A stretch of DNA of 64,000 nt from an uncultured Chlorobiaceae bacterium (GCA_903994525.1 CAJEXW010000005.1:56834-120833), one strand, 5' to 3'; numbered from the stretch's first letter, positions 27,427 to 36,897 are shown. The notes: generated from the sequence alone by a model not told the origin. Made by a program: numbers and translations.

Positions 27427-28563
27427 ATGACTCAGACTGAACCAGTTGCAAAAAAAACTGCTGCAAAAAAAACAGTTGCGGCGAAGGCGAAGACCGAATC
27501 AGCAGTGAAGAAAAAGAAGTCGGGCCTGGCATTTCCTTTTACTGCAATAGTTGGTCAGGAGGAGATGAAACTCAGTTTGATTCTCAATATTATTGATCCG
27601 CGAATTGGAGGTGTGCTGGTGATGGGCCACAGGGGCACAGGCAAGAGTACCACTGTCAGGGCACTGGCTGAAGTTCTTCCTTTTATTGAGAGGGTTGCAG
27701 GCGATACCTACAATCGTACTGTTGAACAGTATCTGGAGGGTGAAGAGGGTAAAAAGGGTGGTAAGCCAATTGATCCGGCCACGCTTAAAGTTGAGCAGAT
27801 TCCGGTTCCGGTTGTTGATCTTCCACTTGGAGCAACTGAAGATCGTGTTTGCGGTACCATCGATATTGAACAGGCGCTTACCAGCGGTGTAAAGGCTTTT
27901 GAACCCGGTCTTCTTGCCCAGGCCAACCGTGGATTCCTCTATATTGATGAGGTTAACCTGCTTGATGATCACCTTGTGGACGTTCTGCTCGACGTTGCGG
28001 CAAGCGGTAAAAACGTAGTTGAACGTGAAGGTATCAGCATTCGCCACCCGGCGCGTTTTGTGCTTGTGGGCTCCGGTAACCCCGAGGAGGGCGAGCTTCG
28101 TCCCCAGCTTCTTGACCGTTTCGGTCTTCATGCCCGTATCATCACGATTCTTGATATAGAAAAAAGGGTTTCTATTGTTAAACTTCGCCGTGAGTTTGAC
28201 GACGATCCAGATGCGTTTATGGATAAGTACAACAAGGAGCAGCAGAAGCTGCAGAAGAAGATTCAGACGGCGAAAGATCTGTTGTCGAAAGTGACCATGA
28301 CCGATGAGGTGCTGACTGATATTGCCAGGCTCTGTATGAACCTTGGTATTGACGGTCATCGCGGTGAACTCACCATTACTCGTACCGCTCATGCCCATGC
28401 GGCATACAAGGGAGAGACGGTTGTGACCATGCAGCATGTCAAGGAGATTGCAGGGCTCTGTCTGCGCCATCGTCTGCGCAAAGATCCTCTCGAAACTCTT
28501 GATGCCGGTGAAAAAATTGATCGCGAACTCGCTAAAATCCTCGGAGAAGCCGAAGCCGTATAA
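27427..28563 (+). CDS. bchI: Magnesium chelatase ATPase subunit I
   Basis: A 378-residue AAA+ ATPase. It has Walker [10 protein letters not shown] near 66-74, [20 protein letters not shown] (Walker B) near 174, [20 protein letters not shown] (sensor 1) near 216, and the helical lid to the end. The N-terminal 30 residues are lysine/alanine-rich ([14 protein letters not shown]) and probably disordered. That tail is an oddity compared with short BchI proteins. The ATG at 27427 is preferred, although a GTG at 27400 is in frame and a GGAGG lies between them. The stop overlaps the bchD start (TAATG), so they are translationally coupled. Confidence 0.95.
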   Translation: MTQTEPVAKKTAAKKTVAAKAKTESAVKKKKSGLAFPFTAIVGQEEMKLSLILNIIDPRIGGVLVMGHRGTGKSTTVRALAEVLPFIERVAGDTYNRTVEQYLEGEEGKKGGKPIDPATLKVEQIPVPVVDLPLGATEDRVCGTIDIEQALTSGVKAFEPGLLAQANRGFLYIDEVNLLDDHLVDVLLDVAASGKNVVEREGISIRHPARFVLVGSGNPEEGELRPQLLDRFGLHARIITILDIEKRVSIVKLRREFDDDPDAFMDKYNKEQQKLQKKIQTAKDLLSKVTMTDEVLTDIARLCMNLGIDGHRGELTITRTAHAHAAYKGETVVTMQHVKEIAGLCLRHRLRKDPLETLDAGEKIDRELAKILGEAEAV

Positions 28564-30419
28564 TGATAGCTTTTACCGATATAGTAGGGATGGATCTGGC
28601 CAAGCAGGCCCTGATGCTGCTGGCCGTTGATTCTGAACTTGGCGGTGTTGTCATCCCCTCTGCTGTCGGGTCGGGAAAATCGACACTTGCCAGGGCATTT
28701 GCTGATATTCTTCCTGAAAGCACTCCGTTTGTGGAGCTGCCTTTGAACGTGACCGAAGATAGACTGATCGGTGGTGTTGACCTTGAAGCAACTCTTGCGA
28801 CAGGTCTCCGCGTCGTTCAGCATGGTGTGCTCTCCAAAGCTCATCGGGGAGTGCTCTATGTGGATTCGCTCAGTCTGCTCGACAGCTCTGCGGTGTCGCA
28901 CATTATGGATGCCATGTCGCGTGGTGAGGTGCTCGTTGAGCGTGAAGGGCTCAGTGAGGTGCATCCGGCAAAGTTCATGCTGGTGGGTACCTATGACCCT
29001 TCCGACGGTGAGGTGCGTATGGGACTGCTCGACCGGATTGGCATCATTGTGCCTTTTACTGCGCAGAACGATTACCGTGCCCGCAAGAAAATTGTCAAGA
29101 TGGTGCTTGGCACACGGGATGCTGAAGATACTCGTGACGAGCTCAATATGCTTGCCGGTTTTATTAATGCAGCCAAGGAGCAGTTGCCGCATGTCTCCAT
29201 AACTGACGATCAGATACGGGCGCTGATTCAGACAGCCATCAGCCTTGGGGTTGAGGGCAATCGCGTCGATATTTTTACTGTCCGCGCCGCAATAGCCTCA
29301 GCCGCTCTTGCCCAGCGTAGCGATGTCGATGAGGAGGATATGAAGCAGGCTATCAAGCTGGTGCTTATCCCTCGCGCAACCCGTATGCCGGAGAAGGAGG
29401 CTGAATCGAATGAAGCGCCTCCGCAAGAGGAGCCGCCACAGCAGGAGGAGCCTGAGGCAGAAGATCAGGAGGCACCATCCGATACCCCTGATGCCGAGGC
29501 TGAAGAGGAGCAGAAGGAGACTCCCGATATGATCGAGGAGTTGATGATGGAGGCAATTGAGATGGAGCTGCCAGACAATATTCTCAATATCTCGCTGGCT
29601 TCAAAGAAGAAGGCGACAACCGGAAGCCGTGGTGAAGCGCTGAACAACAAGCGTGGCCGTTTTGTGCGATCCCAGCCCGGTGATATGCGCAGCGGTAAAG
29701 TTGCTCTGATTCCGACGCTGATCTCTGCCGCGCCGTGGCAGGAGACTCGCCGCCGCGACAGCAAGATGGCTGGGAGACCAAAAACTGCGCTCCTTATCAC
29801 CAAGGATGATGTCAAGATCAAGCGCTTCCGCGACAAGTCAGGCACGCTTTTTATTTTTATGGTGGATGCCTCTGGTTCCATGGCTCTGAATCGTATGCGT
29901 CAGGCCAAGGGCGCTGTTGCAAGTCTGTTGCAGAACGCTTATGTGCATCGCGACCAGGTGGCTCTTATATCGTTCCGAGGCAAGCAGGCCCAGGTGTTGC
30001 TGCCGCCATCCCAGAGCGTCGATCGCGCAAAACGTGAACTTGATGTTCTTCCGACCGGCGGAGGTACCCCGCTTGCATCAGCCCTCTATCTTGGGTGGGA
30101 GACCGCAAAACAGGCGCGTACCAAGGGAATTACGCAGGTGATGTTTGTGCTGATTACCGATGGTCGTGGCAATATTGGCTTGCAGGCAACCTTTGATCCG
30201 ACGCCTGAAAAAGCCACCAAGGAGGAGCTTGAGAAGGAGGTGGAGGCTCTGTCACTCTCCATCCAGGCCGACGGTGTTGCCGCTATCGTTATTGATACCC
30301 AGATGAACTACCTTTCAAGGGGTGAAGCACCCAGGCTCGCCCAGAAGCTTGGAGGACGCTATTTTTACCTGCCGAACGCAAAAGCCGAACAGATTGTTGA
30401 AGCTGCTCTGAGCTTTTGA
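28563..30419 (+). CDS. bchD: Magnesium chelatase subunit D
   Basis: A 618-residue protein. It has an N-terminal AAA+ domain (about 1-250) with a Walker A-like GSGKSTLARAF, and an acidic proline-rich linker (about 275-325, PPQEEPPQQEEPEAEDQ). A C-terminal VWA integrin-I domain (about 425-618) has MIDAS residues in VDASGSMAL near 435 and TGGGTPLA near 500. It forms the double-hexamer motor with BchI that drives Mg insertion by the H subunit. It overlaps bchI by one base. A terminator-like hairpin follows at 30428-30457, before the H-subunit gene. Confidence 0.95.
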   Translation: MIAFTDIVGMDLAKQALMLLAVDSELGGVVIPSAVGSGKSTLARAFADILPESTPFVELPLNVTEDRLIGGVDLEATLATGLRVVQHGVLSKAHRGVLYVDSLSLLDSSAVSHIMDAMSRGEVLVEREGLSEVHPAKFMLVGTYDPSDGEVRMGLLDRIGIIVPFTAQNDYRARKKIVKMVLGTRDAEDTRDELNMLAGFINAAKEQLPHVSITDDQIRALIQTAISLGVEGNRVDIFTVRAAIASAALAQRSDVDEEDMKQAIKLVLIPRATRMPEKEAESNEAPPQEEPPQQEEPEAEDQEAPSDTPDAEAEEEQKETPDMIEELMMEAIEMELPDNILNISLASKKKATTGSRGEALNNKRGRFVRSQPGDMRSGKVALIPTLISAAPWQETRRRDSKMAGRPKTALLITKDDVKIKRFRDKSGTLFIFMVDASGSMALNRMRQAKGAVASLLQNAYVHRDQVALISFRGKQAQVLLPPSQSVDRAKRELDVLPTGGGTPLASALYLGWETAKQARTKGITQVMFVLITDGRGNIGLQATFDPTPEKATKEELEKEVEALSLSIQADGVAAIVIDTQMNYLSRGEAPRLAQKLGGRYFYLPNAKAEQIVEAALSF

Positions 30420-30427
30420 TCGCAGCG

Positions 30428-30462
30428 GAGCTTTCCGGTATTTTTTACGGAAAGCTCTTTTT
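30428..30462 (+). terminator. Terminator-like hairpin between bchD and the second chelatase H gene
   Basis: A perfect 10-base stem (GAGCTTTCCG and CGGAAAGCTC) with a T-rich 10-base loop is followed by five T. It starts 8 bases after the bchD stop. It should end or attenuate bchID transcription and allow the H gene to be controlled separately. Confidence 0.8.
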
Positions 30463-30544
30463 CGGAATTATCTCCTTCTTTTGTAAGTTAGAGGTATAGT
30501 CGTCAAGTTTCGGAATATGAACATGACCCTCTAACCTGTACCCC

Positions 30545-33500
30545 ATGTCTACTCTTCGTAAGATCGTTGCCGTTGTTGGTCTTGAGCAGTATAACGCCGG
30601 TCTCTGGAAAAAAATCAAGGGGCTTCTTGCCAGCGAAGCCGAATTGACCCAGTTAAGTGATATTGATCTTGAAAAGCAGCACCCCGAAGCTGCCAGAGCA
30701 ATCCAGGAGGCTGATTGTGTTTTTATGAGCATGATCAACTTCAAGGAGCAGATCGACTGGTTTAAACAGCAGCTCGAGTTGGCCACCAATGAGAAGACGC
30801 TCTTTATTTTTGAGTCTATGCCCGAAGCTATGGCTCTGACCAAGGTTGGAAGTTATTCTGTTGGCGATGGAAAGGCAGGGATGCCCGACATGGTTAAAAA
30901 GGTGGCGAAAATGCTGGTAAAGGGGCGCGATGAGGATGCCCTTTACGGCTATATGAAGCTCATGAAGATCATGCGCACCATTCTGCCGCTTGTGCCAAAC
31001 AAGGCGAAGGATTTCAAGAACTGGCTGATGGTCTATTCCTACTGGATGCAGCCGACGGCGGAGAATATCGCCAACATGTTCCGGCTGATTCTTCGTGAAT
31101 ATTTTAATGAGCCGGTCAAGGTCGGTGCGATTGTTGATGTGCCGAACATGGGGCTCTACCATCCCGATGCGCCAGCATATTTTACGGATGTCAAGAGCTA
31201 TAAAAACTGGCAGAAGAAACGCGGAATAAATATCGATAAAGGGCAGAAAATTGGACTCCTCTTTTTCCGAAAACATCTGCTGCAGGAGAAAACCTACATT
31301 GACAATACCATTCGAGTTCTTGAAAAGCATGGGATTCATCTCTTTCCATCCTTTGTGATGGGAGTTGAGGGGCACGTGCTTGTGCGGGACTGGCTGGTCA
31401 AGGAGAACATCGATCTGCTGATTAATATGATGGGCTTTGGCCTGGTTGGTGGTCCAGCAGGATCAACCAAACCAGGAATTGCGGCTGAAGCGCGTCATGA
31501 AATTATGACAAAACTGGATGCACCCTATATTGTGGCCCAGCCTCTTTTAACGCAGGGGTTCGATTCATGGAAAGAGCTTGGTGTCTCTCCGATGCAGATG
31601 ACCTTCACGTATGCTATTCCCGAAATGGATGGCGCGATCTCTCCGGTGATACTTGGTGCCCTGCAGGATGGCAAGATCGAGACGGTGCACGAGCGCCTTG
31701 AGCGGCTGGCTCTTTTGGTCAGCAAATGGCTTCGGCTGCGGGCGACGGCCAATCGCGACAAGAAGGTTGCATTTATTGTCTATGACTATCCGCCGGGTCT
31801 GGGCAAAAAAGGGACAGCAGCGCTGCTTGATGTTCCGAGGACACTTTTTGCCATGCTTCAAAGGCTGAAAAAAGAGGGCTATAACGTAGGAAAGCTTCCT
31901 GAATCATCTGATGCCCTTTTTCAGTTGCTCGACAGGGCAACTGAATACCAGATCATGCAGCATCAGCCTGATGCCGTGAAGGTCAATTATGATGGATTCA
32001 AAGAGTTGACCACCTCAAGGGAGCGTGAACGAATTGAGGAGCGGTGGCAGAAATTTCCTGGTGAGATTGTGCCGATTGGCGATCATGATGTTTTTGTAGG
32101 AGGTTTGCGTTTCGGGAACATCTTTCTTGGTGTTCAACCCCGTATCGGCGTGCAGGGTGATCCGATGAGGCTCCTTTTTGATAAGTCAAACACACCGCAC
32201 CACCAGTATATTGCCTTTTATCGCTGGATCAGCCGCGAGTTTGAGGCTCATGCCATGGTGCATGTGGGGATGCACGGGTCTGCTGAGTGGATGCCGGGTC
32301 TTCAGACAGGTCTTACCGGCGATTGCTGGCCGGATGCCTTGCTCGGGGAGGTACCGCATTTCTACATCTATCCGGTCAATAACCCCAGTGAATCGACCAT
32401 TGCCAAACGGCGTGGCCTTGCCACCATGGTCTCCCATGTGGTGCCACCGCTCTCCCGGGCTGGCCTCTACAAGGAGCTGCCTGCGCTGAAGGAGCTGCTG
32501 GTCGATTTCCGAGAGAGAAATTTCGCTGCATCCGGGTCGTTTGAAGGGCAGGGTGACTGCTCGGGTATTGAGGAGGCGGTTATGCAGAAAGCGGAGTTGC
32601 TCAACCTGACGGACGATTGTCCCCGCTGTGAACAGGAGGGATTCAGTGACTATGTGAGCCGACTGTACATCTATATCAGCGAACTTGAGAACCGCCTTAT
32701 CTCCAATTCACTCCATGTGTTCGGTGAGGCAAGCCCGCCGGAGGCGCAGCTTGTCACGGTCACGGAGACACTAAAAAATCGTGAAGAGGAGTCCAGAACG
32801 CTCCCTTCGCTGCTTATGAGCGCATCGGGCAAGAATGGCCATTTCAGCAGTTACGAGGAGCTGAGCAGTCGGTCGAGAAAGGGTGAAGAGGAGGCAATCC
32901 GCTTGAGGGAGTGGGTTGACGGTGCATGCAGGGACTTTGTTCAGCAGGCGCTGTTTGACCGCAAAAACGCCTTGTCGGCCTTTGCTGCGGTAACGGGAGG
33001 TGCCAGGCTTCCTGTTGAGTATACTCCTTTTGTTGAGCAGTTGATCAGGGAGGGCTCTCAGCTCCTTTTTGCTCTGCGCGATAATACGGGTGAGATGGAT
33101 GCACTCGTGAAGGTGCTTGATGGTCGCTATATTTCCTCTGGGCCGGGGGGCGATCTGGTGCGTGACGGTGTAAATGTGCTCCCTTCAGGTCGGAATATTC
33201 ACTCTATCGACCCATGGAGAATTCCTTCAGTGCTTGCCTTCAAAAAAGGCTCTCTCATTGCTGACAGTATTATAAAAAAGCATCTTGAAGAGAATGAAGG
33301 ACAATATCCCGAAACCATTGCCCAGGTGCTCTGGGGACTTGATACCATCAAAACCAAGGGCGAGGCTGTGGCGGTGGTGATCAGGCTGCTTGGCGCGGAA
33401 CCGGCGTACGATGCTTTTGGTAAAATCAGCCACTACCGTATGGTTCCGCTTGAGAAGCTTCGTCGTCCCCGCATTGACGTGCTTATGCAGCTCAGCCCGA

Positions 33501-34381
33501 TTTTTCGTGATGCTTTTGGTCTGCTTATGGATCAGCTCGACCGACTTGTCAAGGAGGCGGCTAACGCTGATGAACCGGTTGAGATGAACTTTGTCAAAAA
33601 ACATGTTGATGAGGCGCTTGCCTCGGGCATGGAGTTTGAGAGCGCTACGGCCCGTCAGTTTACCCAGGCACCGGGCGCTTATGGCACCTATGTTGATGAT
33701 ATGATTGAGGATTCAGCATGGGAGACGGAAAACGATCTTGATGATCTCTTTATTCGCCGCAACTGCAGCGCTTATGGCGGTGGCCGAAAAGGAGGGAATG
33801 AATCAGAAATTTTGCAGAAAATGCTTGGCTCTGTTGACCGGGTGGTGCACCAGGTGGACTCCACTGAGTTCGGTATCTCCGATATCGACCACTACTTCTC
33901 ATCATCCGGTTCACTGCAGCTTGCCGCACGTCGCCGAAACACGAAGGGCGGTGATATCAAGCTCAACTATGTTGAGTCGTTTACTTCCGATATCAAGGTT
34001 GACGATGCCGAAAAGTCGCTCCGTATTGAGTACCGTTCAAAACTGCTCAACCCCAAATGGTTTGAGGGGATGCTCAAGCATGGCCACAGCGGTGCCGGTG
34101 AAATCAGCAACCGTGTCACCTATATGCTTGGATGGGATGCAGTCACCAAGAGTGTGGATGACTGGGTCTACAAAAAAACTGCCGAGACCTACGCCCTTGA
34201 TCCCGAAATGAGGGAGCGGCTTGCAACCCTCAATCCGCAGGCAATCAAGAACATTGTTGGTCGTATGCTCGAAGCCCACGGTCGCGGTATGTGGAAAGCC
34301 GATCAGAATATGATTGATGAGCTGCAGGAGATCTATGCTGATCTTGAAGACAGGCTGGAGGGGATGACAGGGGAGGATTGA
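30545..34381 (+). CDS. bchT: Magnesium chelatase subunit H, paralogue next to bchI-bchD
   Basis: A 1278-residue BchH/CobN-family protein, colinear with the copy at 5366-9169. Shared blocks include KKVAKMLVKGRDEDALYGYM, HVGMHGSAEWMPG and GRNIHSIDPWRIPS. In Chlorobaculum tepidum the H paralogue linked to bchI and bchD is called bchT, so that name is used by position; the assignment needs a tree. It differs most from the other copy in about residues 660-800 (an extra GSFEGQGDCSGIEE insertion) and keeps all family landmarks, so it looks active. A second in-frame stop (TAG) follows the TGA after one base in the next codon region. Confidence 0.9.
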   Translation: MSTLRKIVAVVGLEQYNAGLWKKIKGLLASEAELTQLSDIDLEKQHPEAARAIQEADCVFMSMINFKEQIDWFKQQLELATNEKTLFIFESMPEAMALTKVGSYSVGDGKAGMPDMVKKVAKMLVKGRDEDALYGYMKLMKIMRTILPLVPNKAKDFKNWLMVYSYWMQPTAENIANMFRLILREYFNEPVKVGAIVDVPNMGLYHPDAPAYFTDVKSYKNWQKKRGINIDKGQKIGLLFFRKHLLQEKTYIDNTIRVLEKHGIHLFPSFVMGVEGHVLVRDWLVKENIDLLINMMGFGLVGGPAGSTKPGIAAEARHEIMTKLDAPYIVAQPLLTQGFDSWKELGVSPMQMTFTYAIPEMDGAISPVILGALQDGKIETVHERLERLALLVSKWLRLRATANRDKKVAFIVYDYPPGLGKKGTAALLDVPRTLFAMLQRLKKEGYNVGKLPESSDALFQLLDRATEYQIMQHQPDAVKVNYDGFKELTTSRERERIEERWQKFPGEIVPIGDHDVFVGGLRFGNIFLGVQPRIGVQGDPMRLLFDKSNTPHHQYIAFYRWISREFEAHAMVHVGMHGSAEWMPGLQTGLTGDCWPDALLGEVPHFYIYPVNNPSESTIAKRRGLATMVSHVVPPLSRAGLYKELPALKELLVDFRERNFAASGSFEGQGDCSGIEEAVMQKAELLNLTDDCPRCEQEGFSDYVSRLYIYISELENRLISNSLHVFGEASPPEAQLVTVTETLKNREEESRTLPSLLMSASGKNGHFSSYEELSSRSRKGEEEAIRLREWVDGACRDFVQQALFDRKNALSAFAAVTGGARLPVEYTPFVEQLIREGSQLLFALRDNTGEMDALVKVLDGRYISSGPGGDLVRDGVNVLPSGRNIHSIDPWRIPSVLAFKKGSLIADSIIKKHLEENEGQYPETIAQVLWGLDTIKTKGEAVAVVIRLLGAEPAYDAFGKISHYRMVPLEKLRRPRIDVLMQLSPIFRDAFGLLMDQLDRLVKEAANADEPVEMNFVKKHVDEALASGMEFESATARQFTQAPGAYGTYVDDMIEDSAWETENDLDDLFIRRNCSAYGGGRKGGNESEILQKMLGSVDRVVHQVDSTEFGISDIDHYFSSSGSLQLAARRRNTKGGDIKLNYVESFTSDIKVDDAEKSLRIEYRSKLLNPKWFEGMLKHGHSGAGEISNRVTYMLGWDAVTKSVDDWVYKKTAETYALDPEMRERLATLNPQAIKNIVGRMLEAHGRGMWKADQNMIDELQEIYADLEDRLEGMTGED

Positions 34382-34552
34382 TAGAGGTGGTATTAGCCGA
34401 TGCCAATAGTAGTTATTTTGTGCTCAAGGGCAGTATGCAAAGTTGGGCACCCCGGTCAAACTTTTTTGATCCATTATGGTGACCCCATTTTTTACCATTA
34501 TACAGAGATTGTCACAGTGTTATTTTTAAACATTCAACAGGAGATTTTTGAT

Positions 34553-34795
34553 ATGCTTCCGGATATGCTTCCATCTAATCCCTCAGACATGGTAAAAACC
34601 GCAGTAGGAGTTGCTGGCGGTGCCGCATTCATTGCTCCCGCTGCCCCGGTTATGGTGCCGGTTGCTATGCCCGCAGTGCATGGTCTGGCCGGTATTGCTG
34701 TGGTTGGGCTCAGTATTTTTGCTGTTGGTTCGCTTGTCGTTAAAGCGGCCAGCATGTTGGGCGGCATTGATAATTCTTCGAAATCAAAGGTTTAA
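34553..34795 (+). CDS. Small hydrophobic glycine/alanine-rich protein
   Basis: An 80-residue protein. The start at 34553 has AGGAG nine bases upstream; a longer frame from 34400 has no ribosome site and unlikely composition. Two hydrophobic segments make up most of it: about 17-40 (VGVAGGAAFIAPAAPVMVPV) and about 44-66 (GLAGIAVVGLSIFAVGSLVV). A polar tail, DNSSKSKV, ends it. The residue make-up (Gly, Ala, Val, few charges) is like that of chlorosome envelope proteins, but I cannot match it to a known Csm protein. It follows the second chelatase H gene by 171 bases. Function unknown. Confidence 0.7.
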   Translation: MLPDMLPSNPSDMVKTAVGVAGGAAFIAPAAPVMVPVAMPAVHGLAGIAVVGLSIFAVGSLVVKAASMLGGIDNSSKSKV

Positions 34796-35218
34796 GGTAA
34801 TAGCAACTGTGGACTTCACAGTTGCTTCTCTCTCTCTGCTTTTTCTTGATTTTGTAAGGGACTTTACTACCCTGAGAACAAGTTGGCCCCGTTATGGTGC
34901 CCGGTGGTGCTTTTCACCTGCAACCTCTCCACGATTCATGATGATGGGGCTTGCTGTTGCAGTAGAATGTACTGATCTCTTGATCAGCCAATCCTTGGGA
35001 CTTCTAAAGCGCTGGATTTTTCCTGTCTGATTTGCCGGCGAATATGGTTTGTATTCTGGGAACTTTTTCTTTAATATTTAAAGTTATCAAATATTTAGAG
35101 CACTCTGTAGAAGTGTTCAATAAAAAATGGTTGTAATAAGCAGTTTGTGAAGTAAATAGTACCAGCGCTTGATCTTCTTGTGTTGGAATGTGCCGAATGA
35201 ATGTTGAGAGGTGGGATT
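34796..35218. other. Non-coding stretch with a terminator hairpin
   Basis: This 423-base gap shows no gene with a ribosome site. At its start lies a perfect 9-base stem (GCAACTGTG at 34803-34811, CACAGTTGC at 34817-34825) followed by a TTCTCTCTCTC tract, a likely terminator for the small hydrophobic protein gene. The remainder is AT-rich and holds the leader of the next gene. Confidence 0.5.
34803..34825 (+). terminator. Terminator hairpin after the small hydrophobic protein gene
   Basis: A perfect 9-base inverted repeat with a 5-base loop is followed by a pyrimidine (TC) repeat rather than pure T. It begins 7 bases after the stop codon of the small gene. Confidence 0.6.
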
Positions 35219-35488
35219 ATGTCACTTGATCACGCAAAAAAGTTTATTGCCGAAAGGCTTCAGTTTGATCCGGATTTTAGGGCTCGTGTCGCTGACTTCA
35301 TTCTTTATCGCGGTTTTGTGGCTCGCACTGACGAGTTCAATAAGGGGTTGAATGAAGAAATTTCGCAATGTGAGGCGGAGAGGTATTGCTCCAAGGTAGA
35401 TGGGTACTGCTCATATTTGTCAATCCATAAGGGGCATGAATGTTCATTTGCAGGCAGTCCGCATGGATATGAGTATTGGGTGGGCTAA
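35219..35488 (+). CDS. Nif11-like small protein with cysteine-containing tail
   Basis: An 89-residue protein. The ATG at 35219 has GAGAGGTGGG just upstream and is preferred over the ATG at 35201. Residues 2-50 (SLDHAKKFIAERLQFDPDFR, then a GF and an acidic helix) resemble the Nif11 domain, found in nitrogen-fixation neighbours and as leader of some ribosomal natural-product precursors. The tail holds four cysteines (C51, C57, C64, C75), a histidine-rich HKGHEC and aromatic residues. No double-glycine cleavage site, modification enzyme or exporter gene is visible nearby. It could be a metal-binding or regulatory peptide. A family match is likely but not certain. Confidence 0.65.
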   Translation: MSLDHAKKFIAERLQFDPDFRARVADFILYRGFVARTDEFNKGLNEEISQCEAERYCSKVDGYCSYLSIHKGHECSFAGSPHGYEYWVG

Positions 35489-35559
35489 AGTTATGATGGA
35501 TTCCAGACGTATATTTTTTTGTTATAACAAGGCGATTAAGCCTAAAAAAAGGAGCAACT

Positions 35560-35718
35560 ATGTCACAGGAGGAGACTTGCAAAGTGTTGGAAGAACATGT
35601 TGAGACGCGTGAGGAGAAAGTTACTCTTGCAGCGTACTACAGATGGAAAGAGAATGGTGAGCAGCACGGATGTGATCTTGACGACTGGCTTGAAGCGGAA
35701 AAGTCTGTTTGTGATTGA
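35560..35718 (+). CDS. DUF2934-like small protein
   Basis: A 52-residue protein with a strong ribosome site (AAAGGAG, 6 bases before the ATG). The core AAYYRWKENGEQHGCDLDDW ending LEAEK matches the pattern of DUF2934, a short helical domain (A-Y-x-R-W-E-x-x-G-x-x-x-G-x-x-x-x-D-W-x-x-A-E) of unknown function. It is 71 bases downstream of the Nif11-like gene on the same strand and is followed by a terminator, so the two may form a small operon. Confidence 0.75.
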   Translation: MSQEETCKVLEEHVETREEKVTLAAYYRWKENGEQHGCDLDDWLEAEKSVCD

Positions 35719-35748
35719 AACATTGCATTGCTGTTCTGGGCTTACGCA

Positions 35749-35779
35749 AGAAAGGCCTCGCTCATGGCGGGGCCTTTCT
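35749..35779 (+). terminator. Terminator after the DUF2934-like gene
   Basis: A 13-base stem with one G-T pair (AGAAAGGCCTCGC at 35749-35761, partner at 35767-35779) has a 5-base loop, 31 bases after the stop. There is only a short T run after it. Confidence 0.7.
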
Positions 35780-35849
35780 ATAGTATAACGTTATACCATT
35801 TATTTCGAAGATCTTCATTGCAGAGGTGCAGGGATTAACTTTTCTGAGG

Positions 35850-35878
35850 GCCTCTCTTTGCAAAGAGAGGCTTTGTTT
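35850..35878 (+). terminator. Second intrinsic terminator before the convergent PAS regulator gene
   Basis: A perfect 10-base inverted repeat (GCCTCTCTTT and AAAGAGAGGC) separated by two bases is followed by TTTGTTTT on the plus strand. With the hairpin at 35749-35779 it makes a double terminator facing the minus-strand genes that end at 35920. Confidence 0.8.
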
Positions 35879-35919
35879 TAACGGGTTCAAACCTCCTGGA
35901 AGTATACTGTGGTTTTGGA

Positions 35920-36897
35920 TTATGTCCCGAGAAAAAAGCGGAGACACTCTTTATAGTTTATGAGCGCGTCGTTGCCTTTTTGTGTTATACGGTAAATGGT
36001 TTGAGGTTTGCGCTCCTGAATCTCTTTATCGCAACGGATATACTTGGCCATCTCAAGCATCCTCATGTGAACGCTTAAATTCCCGTCTGTTGTTTCGACC
36101 TGCTTTTTGATCTCCACAAAACTTGCCTGATCGACGGTGTAAAGGTAGCAGAGAGCTGCCAGCCGTATCCTTGCATGAATAACTTTGTCCAGTAACTGAT
36201 GGCTATAGTTGCCGGCGTTTTCGTCGGACTGACTGATTGCCGTTGCTTTTCTGTTTAGCATGAATTGGGAACGAAGCGCTTTATTCTCAAGTTCGACCCG
36301 CTTTTGCATACTGATGTCCGACAAGACGATCCGGTACTCCTCGCCGTCATTGCTAACAACCGCATCAATACGAACCGCACGGTTGCGCAAAAGATCGTTT
36401 TTGCCCGCACCGAAAGGATCAGCAGCAGAAGAGGAGTCACCATCACTCTGGAGTATGACCTCACAGGAGCCATGTTCTCTGGTGCTGAAGACCTGTGCCA
36501 GCAGCGTATTAAATACCGAAAGCTCTTCGGTCGCAATAAACTGCATCAAACGTTCGCCTTTCAATCGAGATCGATTTACTCCGAGTAACTTTGAAGCGCT
36601 CAGATTGGCTTTGCGTATTACTCCCTCCCGGTCGAGCGTCAGATAGCCAAGCGGCGCAAAATCGTAAAGCTCGGTGTAGCAATCCAGACTCTCCTCAAGC
36701 TCGGCTCTTGCCTGAAGCAGTTCATCCTGCTGCATCTCAAGCTCAATCTGATAAACAGCCAGCTCATGGATAATCCGTTGCATGTCAGCAGGAGAGGTAG
36801 AGAAGGCTGTATTTTTCCTCGGTGTTGCCGTAAGATGCTCTTCGGCCTGCTGGCGTAATAAGGAAAAATCGAATGAAGGTCTTCTTTTTTGTGTCAT
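35920..36897 (-). CDS. PAS domain protein with C-terminal winged-helix DNA-binding domain
   Basis: A 325-residue protein. Residues about 38-72 form a coiled coil (ELAVYQIELEMQQDELLQAR), of the kind that links PAS sensors to other modules. A PAS domain follows (about 75-205, DFAPLGYLTLDREGVIRKAN). Residues about 235-320 look like a winged helix of the HTH_34/MarR-like type (HARIRLAALCYLYTVDQASF, then TDGNLSVHMRMLE as the recognition helix and YRITQKGNDALINY). It therefore looks like a one-component transcription regulator driven by a PAS signal. Its ATG overlaps the stop of the CheB-CheR hybrid gene (ATGA), so the two work together. Confidence 0.8.
   Translation of the reverse strand: MTQKRRPSFDFSLLRQQAEEHLTATPRKNTAFSTSPADMQRIIHELAVYQIELEMQQDELLQARAELEESLDCYTELYDFAPLGYLTLDREGVIRKANLSASKLLGVNRSRLKGERLMQFIATEELSVFNTLLAQVFSTREHGSCEVILQSDGDSSSAADPFGAGKNDLLRNRAVRIDAVVSNDGEEYRIVLSDISMQKRVELENKALRSQFMLNRKATAISQSDENAGNYSHQLLDKVIHARIRLAALCYLYTVDQASFVEIKKQVETTDGNLSVHMRMLEMAKYIRCDKEIQERKPQTIYRITQKGNDALINYKECLRFFLGT

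Noticed and set aside
27499..28470. A 323-codon open frame on the minus strand opposite bchI
   Set aside because: Antisense to a well-conserved ATPase gene, with no recognisable domain.
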